Below the pieces are notes generated by a model. That model worked only from the letters and a program-made list of their open reading frames with translations, had not been told where the DNA came from and ran no database searches. The translations under genes and the position numbers were made by a program. Source: Parabacteroides faecis (lineage in GTDB: Bacteria > Bacteroidota > Bacteroidia > Bacteroidales > Tannerellaceae). From it: DNA of 64,000 bases. This document shows, one piece after another, positions 51,886 to 61,917 of this stretch. The DNA lies in assembly GCF_014647375.1 (NCBI RefSeq), contig NZ_BMPB01000010.1, positions 211,535 to 275,534 on the forward strand, read 5' to 3'. Every line of letters begins with the position of its first letter. Positions within the stretch are counted from its first letter, which is position 1.

Positions 51886-53091
51886 ATGAAAAATTGGATC
51901 GCTTTAGCTTTCTCCGCATTCCTGATCTCTTGCGGGGGAACACCTAAAACATTAGAAAAGAGTTTTATTGACGAGAATATCGATTTCGCCCGTGCACAGC
52001 TCGGTAACGAGATAGAAGTCATTGAAGCCAGTGGCAAATGCCTGAATCCTGTGACTTTGAAAAAGGATAGCTCAGTTTATTATTGCGGCTATGGAGACTG
52101 GCGCAGTGGGTTCTTCCCTGGCTCGGTGTGGTATCTGTATGAATTGACGGGCGATACGGCCTTGCTTCCACTCGCTCAGAAATATACATGGGCCATAGAA
52201 GAAGCCAAGAACCTGACCTGGCATCATGACATCGGGTTCATTGTTAATTGCAGCTTCGGTAACGGTTTGCGTCTGACGGCCGATCCGTCTTATAAAGATG
52301 TGATGGTACAGGCTGCCAAGTCATTATCAACCCGTTTTCGTGAGGCTCCCCAGGTAATCCAGTCATGGAATGTAGATAAAGGATGGCAGTCGGAACGCGG
52401 TTGGGAATGTCCGGTGATTATCGACAATATGATGAACCTGGAGCTGATGTTCGAAGCGACCCGTCTATCCGGTGATTCCTCTTTTTATAACATAGCGATT
52501 GCTCATGCAGACCGTACGTTGCAGGAACATTTCCGTCCGGACGGCAGCTGTTACCATGTCATCGATTATAGTCTGAAAGATGGTTCCGTTCGTAACCGTC
52601 ATACGGCACAGGGATATGCACATGAGTCGGCCTGGAGTCGTGGACAGGCGTGGGCTATTTACGGATTCGTTGTTTGCTACCGTGAAACTGGCGACCGTAA
52701 GTATCTGGATCAGGCTTTGAAAACATTCAATTTCATGAAAAATCATAAAGCAATGCCGACAGATCTTATTCCTTATTGGGATATGGATGCTCCGAATATA
52801 CCGAATGAACCTCGGGATGCTTCTGCTGCTTCCTGTATCGCTTCCGCTTTGTATGAGATCAGTACGATGGATGTTGAAAATGCCTCAGAGTATAAAGCCT
52901 ATGCCGACAGCATAATGACGTCGTTGGCTTCCCCGGCTTATCGTGCTGCGTTAGGCACGAACGGAAACTTTATCCTGATGCATTCAGTCGGCAGTATTCC
53001 TCATAATTCGGAGATCGATGTACCGTTGAACTATGCCGATTACTATTTCATCGAAGCATTGAAACGTAAAAAGGACATCGAAAAGATGTAA
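51886..53091 (+). CDS. GH88 unsaturated glucuronyl hydrolase, lipoprotein
   Basis: 401 aa. Lipoprotein signal with lipobox LISC near residues 13-16, so it is anchored in the envelope. It is an (alpha/alpha)6-barrel protein with the conserved Asp-containing motifs YGDWRSGFFPGSVW and CPVIIDNMMNLE, and HESAWSRGQAWAIYG later. These match GH88, which hydrates the double bond of 4,5-unsaturated uronic acids made by lyases. It follows the lyase by 7 bp, one operon and consecutive steps of the same pathway. A convergent terminator lies after it. Confidence 0.92.
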   Translation: MKNWIALAFSAFLISCGGTPKTLEKSFIDENIDFARAQLGNEIEVIEASGKCLNPVTLKKDSSVYYCGYGDWRSGFFPGSVWYLYELTGDTALLPLAQKYTWAIEEAKNLTWHHDIGFIVNCSFGNGLRLTADPSYKDVMVQAAKSLSTRFREAPQVIQSWNVDKGWQSERGWECPVIIDNMMNLELMFEATRLSGDSSFYNIAIAHADRTLQEHFRPDGSCYHVIDYSLKDGSVRNRHTAQGYAHESAWSRGQAWAIYGFVVCYRETGDRKYLDQALKTFNFMKNHKAMPTDLIPYWDMDAPNIPNEPRDASAASCIASALYEISTMDVENASEYKAYADSIMTSLASPAYRAALGTNGNFILMHSVGSIPHNSEIDVPLNYADYYFIEALKRKKDIEKM

Positions 53092-53110
53092 ATGTGAAGA
53101 TAATTACAAA

Positions 53111-53149
53111 CAGGGAAGATGGATTTACTCCATTTTCCCTGTTTTTTTT
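53111..53149. terminator. convergent terminator overlapping the HTCS stop codon
   Basis: Twelve-bp stem (CAGGGAAGATGG from 53111 to 53122 with its partner 53130-53141, one G-T pair), 7-nt loop, then T8 on the plus strand. The stop of the minus-strand HTCS gene lies in the loop. Confidence 0.88.
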
Positions 53150-56100
53150 CTGTATTCAGCCGGTGTTGTATCGAATTGTGCTTTGAAGCAACGGGTGAAA
53201 TAACGGGGAGAACCGAAGCCTAACATATCCGATATCTCTGCGATTTGCAGGTCTGGCCGTCCGGTCAATAAGGTAGCAGCCCGTTTTAGTTTACAATTCA
53301 GCACGAAATCATTCGGAGTCATTCCTGTCAACGCCTTGAATTTGGCATACAGGGAACTGCGGCTTAATCCCAGTTCTTTAGCCAGTGTATTCATATCGAA
53401 CTCCATATTGTTCAGATTCTCTTCGATGATCTTGTTTATGGTATCCATAAACTTCTGGTCGATCGGATTGCTGGCAAGCGATTGCGTATCGAAATCCTTT
53501 TGTTCGTTGAATTTCTTTTGCAGGATAATGCGGTTGCGAACCAGGTTGTTGCAGCGTGCAAGCAGCACTTTGGCATTGAACGGCTTGCTGATATAATCGT
53601 CAGCCCCGCGCTGCAAACCTTCTATGCTCTGTTCCGTTGAACTGAGTGCTGTAAGAAGAATGACCGGAATATGACAGATGTCAAAATCATTCTTGATTTT
53701 CAGGCACATTTCCGTGCCGGACATTTCAGGCATCATAATATCGCTTATGATAATATCCGGTCTTTCGTTGCGTGCGATTTCGAGTCCTTCCTTTCCGTTG
53801 TGTGCCAGTAAAACTTTGTACACCGGTGAAAATAAGGAGTTGAGGATCTGAAGTAACTCTTCGTTATCATCGACCAGTAAGACGGTGTATGTCGTGTCTG
53901 TATCTGCAAATGATAATTCGGAAGTGCTTTCGGGTAGTTCTTTGATGATACTTTCCGGAAGGATCTCGTTGCGTATGGTTTCATTGTCAGGTTCGACAAA
54001 CTGGCATTCTTCTTCTTTGAAATGCGTCCGGTCTTTAGGCAGGAGGACGATGAAAATACTGCCGTATCCGGGTGTGCTCTCTACTTGTATTTTACCATGA
54101 TGCAATTCGATAATGCTCTTCGTGAGCGACAGGCCGATGCCGGTACTGGGTTGTGCCGTATCCGATGTCTGGTTACCTGCCTGGTAAAAGCGGTCGAATA
54201 TCTTGTTGATATCTTCTTTGTTGATACCGATGCCGTTATCTATTATTTTAATGATGATCGTGTTCTCATTCTCTTCGATCACCATCTCGATACTCGCTCT
54301 TGGTTTGGTGTATTTGAATGCGTTTGAAAGCAGATTGTAAAATACTTTCTGCATCTGTTTAGGGTCGAACCAGCAGTTGATATTTTCCTTTTCAGAGGTA
54401 AAAAGATAGGTTATCGACCGGCTGGAAGCATACTCATAAAAAGAAAGATAAATTTCTTTCAGGAACGGGACAATATTTTGTTCATACACTTTTAGTTTGA
54501 CATGTCCCTGCTCCAGTTTGCGGAAGTCCAGTAACTCACTGATCAAAGCCCTCATACTGTGGGTGTTCCTGTATATCTTCAATAACTTATTATAGGTAGA
54601 AGGCGCCAGCGAACTACTTTGAAGCAATAGCTCGATCTGTGAAATGATCAGCGTCAGCGGTGTGCGGAACTCATGTGAGATGTTGGAGAAGAACTGGAGC
54701 TTTGCCTGGTTCAGTTCCTCGATCCGCTCTTTCTCTTTTCGTTCATATTGTAATGAGGTCCTTAAAAGCAACTGTGATTGTTTGAAACGGAAGAAGCCAT
54801 AAATCAGTCCTCCGCCTACCAATACATACAACAGGTAGAATAACGGTGTCGCATAGAAAGGAGAATGAATAGTTATTCCCATCCGGATCGTCTGCGGTTC
54901 GATTTTGGTATCGTACTGTTTTTCCCGTACGATCAGTGTGTATTCGCCGGGGTTAAGGTTGGTATATTGAATGCTGTTGTCGCTGTTACTGATCCATTTG
55001 GTATCGAAACCTTCCAGCTTGTATTCATAGGCCGTTTCCTTTAACGTATTGATATAGTTATTCGAATTAAAATTCAGAATGAGATTGTTCTGGTTATGGT
55101 TCAAATGGATTTCCTGCGTATAAGGAAGTGCTTCGGATAATATGCGGGATTGATCCTTAGGGTAAACCGGCTCGTTGTTAATATACAGATCTGAGAAATA
55201 TAACTGATAGTCTTTGGAAGGACGGAACAGGTCCTGTTCGAAAAAGGCACTTAAACCGTCTATTCCTCCGACAAAGATCTCGCCGTTTTTACAGACAAGC
55301 AGTCCGCATCCTTTATTGATACCCGATACGGGAAGAGCGGTACCCAGTTCCACCACTTTGAACATCGACTGTTCCGGATCGAAGAATGAGAGTCCCTTAT
55401 CACCCGAAATGATCAGGTAGCCTTGCAGGGATTCTTCAATTTCATAACAATAGTTACTGAGGATCATGCTGTTTTCGGTTGTGTATCCTTTGAAAGAGTT
55501 ATTCTTTTTGTCATAGAGGTATAATCCGGCACCGGAGGTACCGAAAAAGAGCCGTCCTTTCTTGTCTTCATAGATCGTGGTAACGGTTTGATCCCCGAGG
55601 CCGTTCTCGCCACAACGGAAGATTGTCTTGTCTTCCTCATCCTCCATGTTGATCTTATAAATCACTCTTCCGCTGGTTATCCAGATATAATCGTTCGAAT
55701 CGATGGCGAAGCAATGATTCCCATATTGTTTCCCGCTGGGGAAAACCGGGCTGATATGTTCCGTGTCGAGATCCATTTTGACACTTCCCCATTGGGTCAG
55801 GAATACCAGATATTTGTCTTTCCAGATTGTCATTTGGTTGATACGGTCGCCGGCTTTGACCGCATACGAAGGATCTTCAAAATAAGGATTTCGGAATTGC
55901 TTCCGGGGAATATCGAAGATAGATAATCCGCCGGTATGGGTTCCTATGTAAAGCTTGTTGCGCTTGGCGCTGTAGGCTATGTCTTTCAGATTGTCATGGG
56001 CTATGGAGTTTTTGTCGGGATCCGCCATGAAATAGGTAAATGTTTTCTTTTGCCGGTCGAATAGGTTCAAGCCTCCTCCCTCGGTGCAAATCCAGATATT

Positions 56101-57147
56101 CTCGTCCTTATCTTCTGCCATGTGGCCGACAAAGGGGAAACTGACGCAATCGTTTCTGGACTTATCCGCCGTGTAGAAGGTGAAAAGGTCCATTTCGGGA
56201 TTGAAATAATGAACACCTCCGTAATAAGTCCCCAGCCAGATACTTCCCTGACGGTCTTTATAAACCGGGAAAACGGAGGAGTGGGCGAGACTGCCCGGAA
56301 GGTTATCCCGGGTATAGACCTGGAAATGATCGTTATGCGGATTATATTTATTCAGTCCGGTAAAAGTCCCTATCCAGAGATTTCCGAAGTTGTCTTCCAC
56401 GATGCCTCTGACCTGGTTGCTGGATATATTGTCGGCTTTTTGCGGATCATAACGGAAGCGTTTAAAGTTGCCGGACGTTTCTCTTTTATAAAGTCCGTTC
56501 ATTCTGGCTGAAATCCAAAGATTTGCGTGGGAGTCTTCAAACAGACCGTAAATATCTTCGTTCAGAATGATGGAGGCCAACGGTTTATTCTCTTCCTTCA
56601 TGTATAATCCGGCATTCGTGCCGATCCAGCATTGTTTTTGGGAATCGACAAAGATGCAGGTGGCATGTTGGTAAGTGTATTCCAGTTTAAAACAAAACTG
56701 CAATTCTTTTATTTGCGGGTCCCAGATAAAAACAGAATCAGCGACTCCGACCCAAAGCCGGTCGTTACCGAAAGCGACAGCTGTGACTCCCGATTGTTTC
56801 AGGCAGCTGAATTGTTGTGTATGCAAATTGTATCGTACGAGGGAATTATCAGAATTGAAATAGATATTCCCCTGATTATCTCCTGTTATGAAATCAATAC
56901 TGTTGCCGACTGTAGTCTCTTTATTTGTTTCGTTTTTCAGAGTCGGTTTATGTGTCGTTACATGAACGCCATCGAAAACGCTTAATCCTTCCTCCGTCCC
57001 GAACCACATACGCCCTAGCTCGTCCTGATAGATAGACATAACGGAAAGTTGAGAAAGCCCTTCTTTCATCCCGATATGTTTAAAATAGATAGGGAAGGCG
57101 TAAGAAAGGACATGCAGGAAGATGAAAAGGATGATTGTTTTTCTCAT
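53125..57147 (-). CDS. hybrid two-component system sensor/regulator (HTCS)
   Basis: 1340-aa single-chain regulator of polysaccharide use. Signal peptide, then repeated two-component-regulator propeller blades (motifs such as MWFGTEEGLSVFD, NLWIGTFTGLNKYN), a Y_Y_Y domain (about 700-775), a transmembrane helix (about 787-807), histidine kinase with FFSNISHEFRTPLT, ATPase (NLLSNAFKYT, DNGIGI), receiver domain (DDNEE, IIISDIMMPEMSG, KPF) and a C-terminal AraC-type DNA-binding domain (LAKELGLSRSSLYAKFKALT). All catalytic residues seen are intact. It lies beside the lyase-GH88 and SusC genes and is the only DNA-binding regulator in the window, so it is the prime candidate for the repeated 22-bp-period operator. 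Its ligand is expected to be an oligosaccharide of the target glycan. Confidence 0.95.
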   Translation of the reverse strand: MRKTIILFIFLHVLSYAFPIYFKHIGMKEGLSQLSVMSIYQDELGRMWFGTEEGLSVFDGVHVTTHKPTLKNETNKETTVGNSIDFITGDNQGNIYFNSDNSLVRYNLHTQQFSCLKQSGVTAVAFGNDRLWVGVADSVFIWDPQIKELQFCFKLEYTYQHATCIFVDSQKQCWIGTNAGLYMKEENKPLASIILNEDIYGLFEDSHANLWISARMNGLYKRETSGNFKRFRYDPQKADNISSNQVRGIVEDNFGNLWIGTFTGLNKYNPHNDHFQVYTRDNLPGSLAHSSVFPVYKDRQGSIWLGTYYGGVHYFNPEMDLFTFYTADKSRNDCVSFPFVGHMAEDKDENIWICTEGGGLNLFDRQKKTFTYFMADPDKNSIAHDNLKDIAYSAKRNKLYIGTHTGGLSIFDIPRKQFRNPYFEDPSYAVKAGDRINQMTIWKDKYLVFLTQWGSVKMDLDTEHISPVFPSGKQYGNHCFAIDSNDYIWITSGRVIYKINMEDEEDKTIFRCGENGLGDQTVTTIYEDKKGRLFFGTSGAGLYLYDKKNNSFKGYTTENSMILSNYCYEIEESLQGYLIISGDKGLSFFDPEQSMFKVVELGTALPVSGINKGCGLLVCKNGEIFVGGIDGLSAFFEQDLFRPSKDYQLYFSDLYINNEPVYPKDQSRILSEALPYTQEIHLNHNQNNLILNFNSNNYINTLKETAYEYKLEGFDTKWISNSDNSIQYTNLNPGEYTLIVREKQYDTKIEPQTIRMGITIHSPFYATPLFYLLYVLVGGGLIYGFFRFKQSQLLLRTSLQYERKEKERIEELNQAKLQFFSNISHEFRTPLTLIISQIELLLQSSSLAPSTYNKLLKIYRNTHSMRALISELLDFRKLEQGHVKLKVYEQNIVPFLKEIYLSFYEYASSRSITYLFTSEKENINCWFDPKQMQKVFYNLLSNAFKYTKPRASIEMVIEENENTIIIKIIDNGIGINKEDINKIFDRFYQAGNQTSDTAQPSTGIGLSLTKSIIELHHGKIQVESTPGYGSIFIVLLPKDRTHFKEEECQFVEPDNETIRNEILPESIIKELPESTSELSFADTDTTYTVLLVDDNEELLQILNSLFSPVYKVLLAHNGKEGLEIARNERPDIIISDIMMPEMSGTEMCLKIKNDFDICHIPVILLTALSSTEQSIEGLQRGADDYISKPFNAKVLLARCNNLVRNRIILQKKFNEQKDFDTQSLASNPIDQKFMDTINKIIEENLNNMEFDMNTLAKELGLSRSSLYAKFKALTGMTPNDFVLNCKLKRAATLLTGRPDLQIAEISDMLGFGSPRYFTRCFKAQFDTTPAEYRKKTGKME

Positions 57148-57498
57148 GGCTTTATCACTATTTGCCTACGAAGATACAGATAAAATCCGAAACAATTTTA
57201 CACTGAGAGTTATATAAAACGGTCTCTTTGTAAATCATGTGAACAATAAGCTACTGGATATAATGAAACCGGGGCTGTACTAGAGGTAGTTTGGGGTGAC
57301 ATTTCTACTCTTTTTCTTCATTTATAACGGTTGTCGCTAAAAAATAGACTTTTTTCTCTTCGGGAAACTAATAATATAAATGTACGCACATGTACATTAT
57401 TTATAGGAAGTCTCATTCTTACCTAAGAAGAAAAGAATAATAACCATTGTTTATATGTTGATAATTAATACTTTGGGTAAGAAAAATGACTGACTAAA

Positions 57499-57687
57499 TT
57501 AAAGGTTCCTTTTTTCTAGTCACAAAATTACAACAATCTTTTTAACCACCATTCTTTTTAGCAATATTTTTTTCTTTCTCTATATCCTTTCTTATCAACA
57601 GAATAACAATGTTAGTACAAAATTAGTCCTTTTCAGTATAAACTCAAAACATACACAAAAGAATGACTAGAAAAAAGGAACATTTAA
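57499..57687. repeat. inverted-repeat pair 4: candidate invertible promoter segment
   Basis: Perfect 18-bp inverted repeats at 57505-57522 and 57664-57681, extending outward to 24 positions (57499-57522 and 57664-57687) with one mismatch. They enclose 141 bp. The sequence (containing TTCCTTTTTTCTAG) does not match the AGTYC-N5-GRACT plan of pairs 1-3, so a different recombinase would be needed. The enclosed promoter faces left. Confidence 0.7.
57618..57648 (-). promoter_or_regulatory. promoter inside inverted-repeat segment 4
   Basis: On the minus strand a -33 element TTTG (57648-57645), 19-bp spacer and -7 box TAATTTTG (57625-57618) form a complete Bacteroidota-type promoter. It points toward the HTCS gene. 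Inversion would place the -7 box at about 57561-57568, facing the 57775 gene. Confidence 0.68.
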
Positions 57688-57774
57688 ACTCGTCATTTAA
57701 CATTTAAGAGCAAGCGAACGAGTTGTGTAAACAGGTTTTAGATAACACTATTATTAATATTAAATTTATTGATT

Positions 57775-60700
57775 ATGAACAAAAAGTTTTCTACTTTGAT
57801 GGCTGGCTTCATGCTAGCCGCAGTAGGGGTCACTGCTCAACAAAATCATGCTGGAAACGGGGAAATTCCTTATCGTACTGACATGGTTAGAAGTGCAGTC
57901 ACTTCTGTGCATTGTGACGGAGTAAACAAAATTGACTCTACAAAATGGTACCAGTTGGTAATAGAACACGGTACAGATGAACAGGCAAAAGCTCCATTAG
58001 GCTCTGCCACTACTGTTCTGACTATGGAACGTGATTATTCTACCGGAGCATTACATCTGGAAGCAAAAAAAATTGAAGATGCTGCTTTGACTCACTCTCT
58101 TTGGAAAATCAAATTTGATGAAGATGCCGTAAGCGGTCATAACTATACCTTTATTAATAAGGAAACAGGTTATGCACTGACTTTCGATCATACCAGAGCT
58201 GTAAACTTAACTGCTGCAGATGCAGCAGCTGCTGTTCTTAATGCAGAGGCAACTATCTTGGATGGCTGCAATGATATGTGGACCTGGTATTCTAATGATG
58301 ATAACGGTGATACTCGTTTTGATAATCACTTGGTTTATTCTTACTATCATAAAACTAAAAAAGTCATGGCAATGGCTTTGAATGCAAACAATGAAGTCGT
58401 TTTAGTAAGTGCTCCTCAGAGCCTGGCTAAAGTCGATGCTAGTGGTTTGCAGAATATTATCTCTTTCCAGCCGGTAATTGCCGGAGCAAAGGTATTGAGC
58501 GCTGCTGAAATCAATTCTATGATTGATGCGGACGATTCTTATAAAACATTCCCTCCTGCTGCTGGAAATAATGCATCAAACCTTGCCGGAAAGTTAGCGA
58601 AGTTCTTATTCAACGTTAACATGACAAGCAATCCGTTGGATGCTTCTGATTATGTTGCAGAAGATACTCAGGTTGCCGCTTTAAGCCGTGATAATTATAG
58701 TAATGCTGAAGGTAGTAATATTATTACTGCAGGTCAGCCTTCTGTATATGCAGGTTATGGCATTCTGTTCAGAAAAGATCAGACTACAGACAAGTATTTA
58801 CGCGTTTCTACGACTTATCATGAAGGTGCAACTACCAGCAATTACAATGGCTTGAAGCTGGAAGATGCTACTTTCGTAAACACAGCAAAGATTGATGCTA
58901 CAAGTGCTCGTTTCCACTTCAAAGTAACTTACTATCCGACAAACGATAGTTTGGTTATCGAACCGTTGAATGCTTCTATGCCGAACAAGAGCCTTCTTCC
59001 TGCTGATGTTACTGCTAACCTGGCTGCTTTGGCTGCATTGACTCCGGCTCAATATCTGAACACAATCAATGCTGGTGTCGCTTATGGAACTGCTGGTTCT
59101 GATTTTGCAAACTGTCTGTCTAATAAGGCTGCAGGCGTTCCGGTTGCTTTGGCTGCAATAAACTTTGCTACTCCGGGTAACCAATCTCAGGTGTTGACGG
59201 TTAGCGTTCCTTACGGAATCAATGCTGATGAAGCTAAATTCATGGCTATTTCTAAAGAAGGTTATAAATGTTCTGCCAGCAGCCATGCATTGGGAATAGT
59301 TGGATATCCTGGTAACCCTGCTTATGTAACATTCAATTGCGACAATCATAATGGTGACGGTACAGGCGCTGTTGAGTATAATGCAGATATGAAGATGAAG
59401 GTTACTTTCGATAATACTTACAAAGCATTAGTTCGCACTACAGTTGATAATGGCGTATATCTGGTTCGTCTGTCTACAGCTAATCCGAATGCAAACGATG
59501 TAACGCTGACTCAAAAACGTGCTGACGGTTCTTATATCGTTGCCGATATGGGTGGTCACCTGGTATATGATGTATTGGAAGCTGATCAGGATTTCAAACG
59601 TATGCCTGCAACTCAATGGGTTATTGAACAGTTAGGTTGTGATGTTGTTAAAAAGGAAAATGCAGATCCTACTTATAACAAAACTCCGAGAGTTAAAATT
59701 ACAAACCGTGAATATGGTGTAGTTGGCTTCGAAGGACAACTTTATGATGCTGGAAATGGTAAATATTATATTATCAACCATGAATATGCAAAAGGTATGA
59801 CTACCAGCGGTACAGTTCATGCAACAGCTGAAAATAACTTCTTCTCTTGTGGTGATACTATTTATTTTGAAAAGATTGAAACTCCAAATACAGCCGGTTA
59901 TTCTGTAATTGCCAGCGATGTATTGGCTGAAAATGTATATGCATTGCAGCATTATAATGCTAACGTAAATAATTTGTTCCTGGGCATCAGTGCAACAGAT
60001 AATTATATCAAGGGTATTCCGGGTGATCCGACTTACTATGAATTGCATCTGATCAAGGGTGCTCAGGCTTATGGTTATACTAGCGCTAAAGCCGGTGCAA
60101 CTCAGTTGAGCCGTGATGTATATGCAGTGAAAGTAAAGGATGCAAACAAGATCGACAATGACCATAAATATATTGCTCTTGACCATATGCATCGTTATAT
60201 CGTTGCTGACGAAGCTGATATTCAGGCAGGAAAGAATGGTCTGACATGGGCTATCTTCTATCTGAAAGAAAATAACAATGTAGACAGTACTCCTTATTAT
60301 GCATTGGTAAATGAAACTAGCGAATGGTCAAAGATCGGAGCTGATAAAAAGGAAATCGTTCTGAACAATAACCAGACAGCCGGTAAGATGGCTATCAAAC
60401 AAGGTACTAACGAAAGTTATATCGATCAGTTATGTGGAACAACTTCTGATGTATTTGCTTTGACTGTTGATCCTCGTCCTTTGTATAAATCTTTGAGCGC
60501 AGATGCAGCTACAGCTGAATATGTAAATAACCTGGCGAAGTCTGTTACATTGTCTTCTCTCTCTGGAAACGAATTTTTGTATGAAGATTCAAGATCTGGT
60601 ATCCTGAACTATCTGGCTGTTGAAAACAAGTCAGTTCAGACAAAACATGAAGGTCTGTACGTTGATTACGTTGCTAAATCAAAAGATCGTATGCCTCAGT

Positions 60701-61608
60701 ATCTGTTTGCTGTAGCAGCCGATAGCGTAAAGGCATACTACTATTGTGGTGAAAATGCTCATGGTGCAACTCACGGATTGAATCCTGGCTGTGATCATAA
60801 AGTATCGTATCCGGGTTATGTAAGCGGCCGCTTCCTGGTTAACCTGAACGACTCTATCCAGAACTCTATCAACAAGGTAGAAGCTGCAAGCAAATTCCAG
60901 TATGACAATTACACTCGTCTTGCTTTTGTTGAAGCAGTACACCGTGGTGATTCACTGTTTGTATTGAAAGCTCCTTATACATTGAAAGGCGAAAATGCTA
61001 TTACAGGTGCGGATGCTGACGGAAATATCCTGATTATCCCTGACTATCTGGCTAAAGATCAGGAAGGTATTGTTTATGACGCAGTTGTATTGGATGGAAC
61101 TCATAACAATGTTGCTTTCTCTTTGCGTTATGTAGGTGATACAGAAGAAGAAGGTTTCTTACTGGAATCAAACGACGGTCAATTCTCATCGGTTGGTTCA
61201 TTCGAAGGTGCTTGGTTACGCTTTGTAAATGGTACACCTGTACTTGCTAAGTTCTTCAACACTAACGGGAACCATAATACAGGTGATATCATTGACGGTA
61301 ATGGTTCGACTGGTGTTACTGACTTTGGTCAGGTATTGAACCAGGCTGCTATTCTGACTTTAGGCACTGTTGACAAAGTAGCAACGGATAATGAATCTAT
61401 CTCTACTTCTACAGTAGAAGTTTCGACTATCAACGGTTCTGTAGTAGTTAAGGGTGCTGATGGTAAGAAGGTTGTTATCAGCAATGTTCTTGGTCAGATA
61501 TTGGTAAACACAGTGATTACTTCAAGTGAAGCTACTATCGCAGTTCCTGCCGGTGTAGTTTATGTAAAGGTTGAAGGTGAAGCTGCAGTACCTGCAATCG
61601 TAAAATAA
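57775..61608 (+). CDS. large exported protein of unknown function (DUF6383-like C-terminus)
   Basis: 1277 aa from ATG 57775 (an earlier TTG at 57769 is in frame). Signal peptide MNKKFSTLMAGFMLAAVGVTAQ. The body is rich in Ala, Asn, Thr and Tyr, with few Cys and no recognised enzymatic motif. The last ~75 residues (KKVVISNVLGQILVNTVITS then ATIAVPAGVVYVKVEGEAAV) resemble secretion/sorting tails of Bacteroidota surface proteins and the DUF6383 type seen in Parabacteroides, which I name from memory. Regular codon usage and size suggest an abundant surface-layer or matrix-like protein, an inference only. The upstream segment looks invertible with its promoter turned away, and no other plus-strand TAnnTTTG box is seen before the gene. 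Confidence 0.75.
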   Translation: MNKKFSTLMAGFMLAAVGVTAQQNHAGNGEIPYRTDMVRSAVTSVHCDGVNKIDSTKWYQLVIEHGTDEQAKAPLGSATTVLTMERDYSTGALHLEAKKIEDAALTHSLWKIKFDEDAVSGHNYTFINKETGYALTFDHTRAVNLTAADAAAAVLNAEATILDGCNDMWTWYSNDDNGDTRFDNHLVYSYYHKTKKVMAMALNANNEVVLVSAPQSLAKVDASGLQNIISFQPVIAGAKVLSAAEINSMIDADDSYKTFPPAAGNNASNLAGKLAKFLFNVNMTSNPLDASDYVAEDTQVAALSRDNYSNAEGSNIITAGQPSVYAGYGILFRKDQTTDKYLRVSTTYHEGATTSNYNGLKLEDATFVNTAKIDATSARFHFKVTYYPTNDSLVIEPLNASMPNKSLLPADVTANLAALAALTPAQYLNTINAGVAYGTAGSDFANCLSNKAAGVPVALAAINFATPGNQSQVLTVSVPYGINADEAKFMAISKEGYKCSASSHALGIVGYPGNPAYVTFNCDNHNGDGTGAVEYNADMKMKVTFDNTYKALVRTTVDNGVYLVRLSTANPNANDVTLTQKRADGSYIVADMGGHLVYDVLEADQDFKRMPATQWVIEQLGCDVVKKENADPTYNKTPRVKITNREYGVVGFEGQLYDAGNGKYYIINHEYAKGMTTSGTVHATAENNFFSCGDTIYFEKIETPNTAGYSVIASDVLAENVYALQHYNANVNNLFLGISATDNYIKGIPGDPTYYELHLIKGAQAYGYTSAKAGATQLSRDVYAVKVKDANKIDNDHKYIALDHMHRYIVADEADIQAGKNGLTWAIFYLKENNNVDSTPYYALVNETSEWSKIGADKKEIVLNNNQTAGKMAIKQGTNESYIDQLCGTTSDVFALTVDPRPLYKSLSADAATAEYVNNLAKSVTLSSLSGNEFLYEDSRSGILNYLAVENKSVQTKHEGLYVDYVAKSKDRMPQYLFAVAADSVKAYYYCGENAHGATHGLNPGCDHKVSYPGYVSGRFLVNLNDSIQNSINKVEAASKFQYDNYTRLAFVEAVHRGDSLFVLKAPYTLKGENAITGADADGNILIIPDYLAKDQEGIVYDAVVLDGTHNNVAFSLRYVGDTEEEGFLLESNDGQFSSVGSFEGAWLRFVNGTPVLAKFFNTNGNHNTGDIIDGNGSTGVTDFGQVLNQAAILTLGTVDKVATDNESISTSTVEVSTINGSVVVKGADGKKVVISNVLGQILVNTVITSSEATIAVPAGVVYVKVEGEAAVPAIVK

Positions 61609-61766
61609 AAATTATTTGTAATCAAATAATTCTGATAGAGTATCACGCAGCGCAACGGCGTTAATTATCCTGTGACAGGTGAACAAGTGATATTTATTAA
61701 TACTAAAGTAATGAAAATAAAGTTCTTCTGTTCTACCTCTGTGAAGAGTGAAGACAGACAAAAAAC

Positions 61767-61797
61767 AAGCCCCGGAAGATCTCTCTTTCGGGGCTTT
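61767..61797. terminator. GC-rich hairpin terminator
   Basis: Stem AAGCCCCGGAA (61767-61777) with its partner ending CGGGGCTT (61789-61796). The T-run is weak on the plus strand and better on the minus strand. Confidence 0.75.
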
Positions 61798-61885
61798 GTA
61801 TTTAAATGATTCGTAACTATCGATTTTTATTTTCCGGGTGGTGCCTAATAATAGGATTGGGATAGCTTGTCTGCTTGTATTTGTT

Positions 61886-61893
61886 TATCTTTG
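61886..61893 (+). promoter_or_regulatory. -7 box TATCTTTG for fbp
   Basis: Exact TAnnTTTG match 24 bp before the ATG at 61918. Confidence 0.65.
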
Positions 61894-61917
61894 CACGGAA
61901 AAAGTTTGTAAACATTT

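Noticed and set aside
53336-57000. Several long frames antisense to the HTCS, SusC and other large genes
   Set aside because: They follow the codon pattern of the real genes on the other strand and show no start context or domains.
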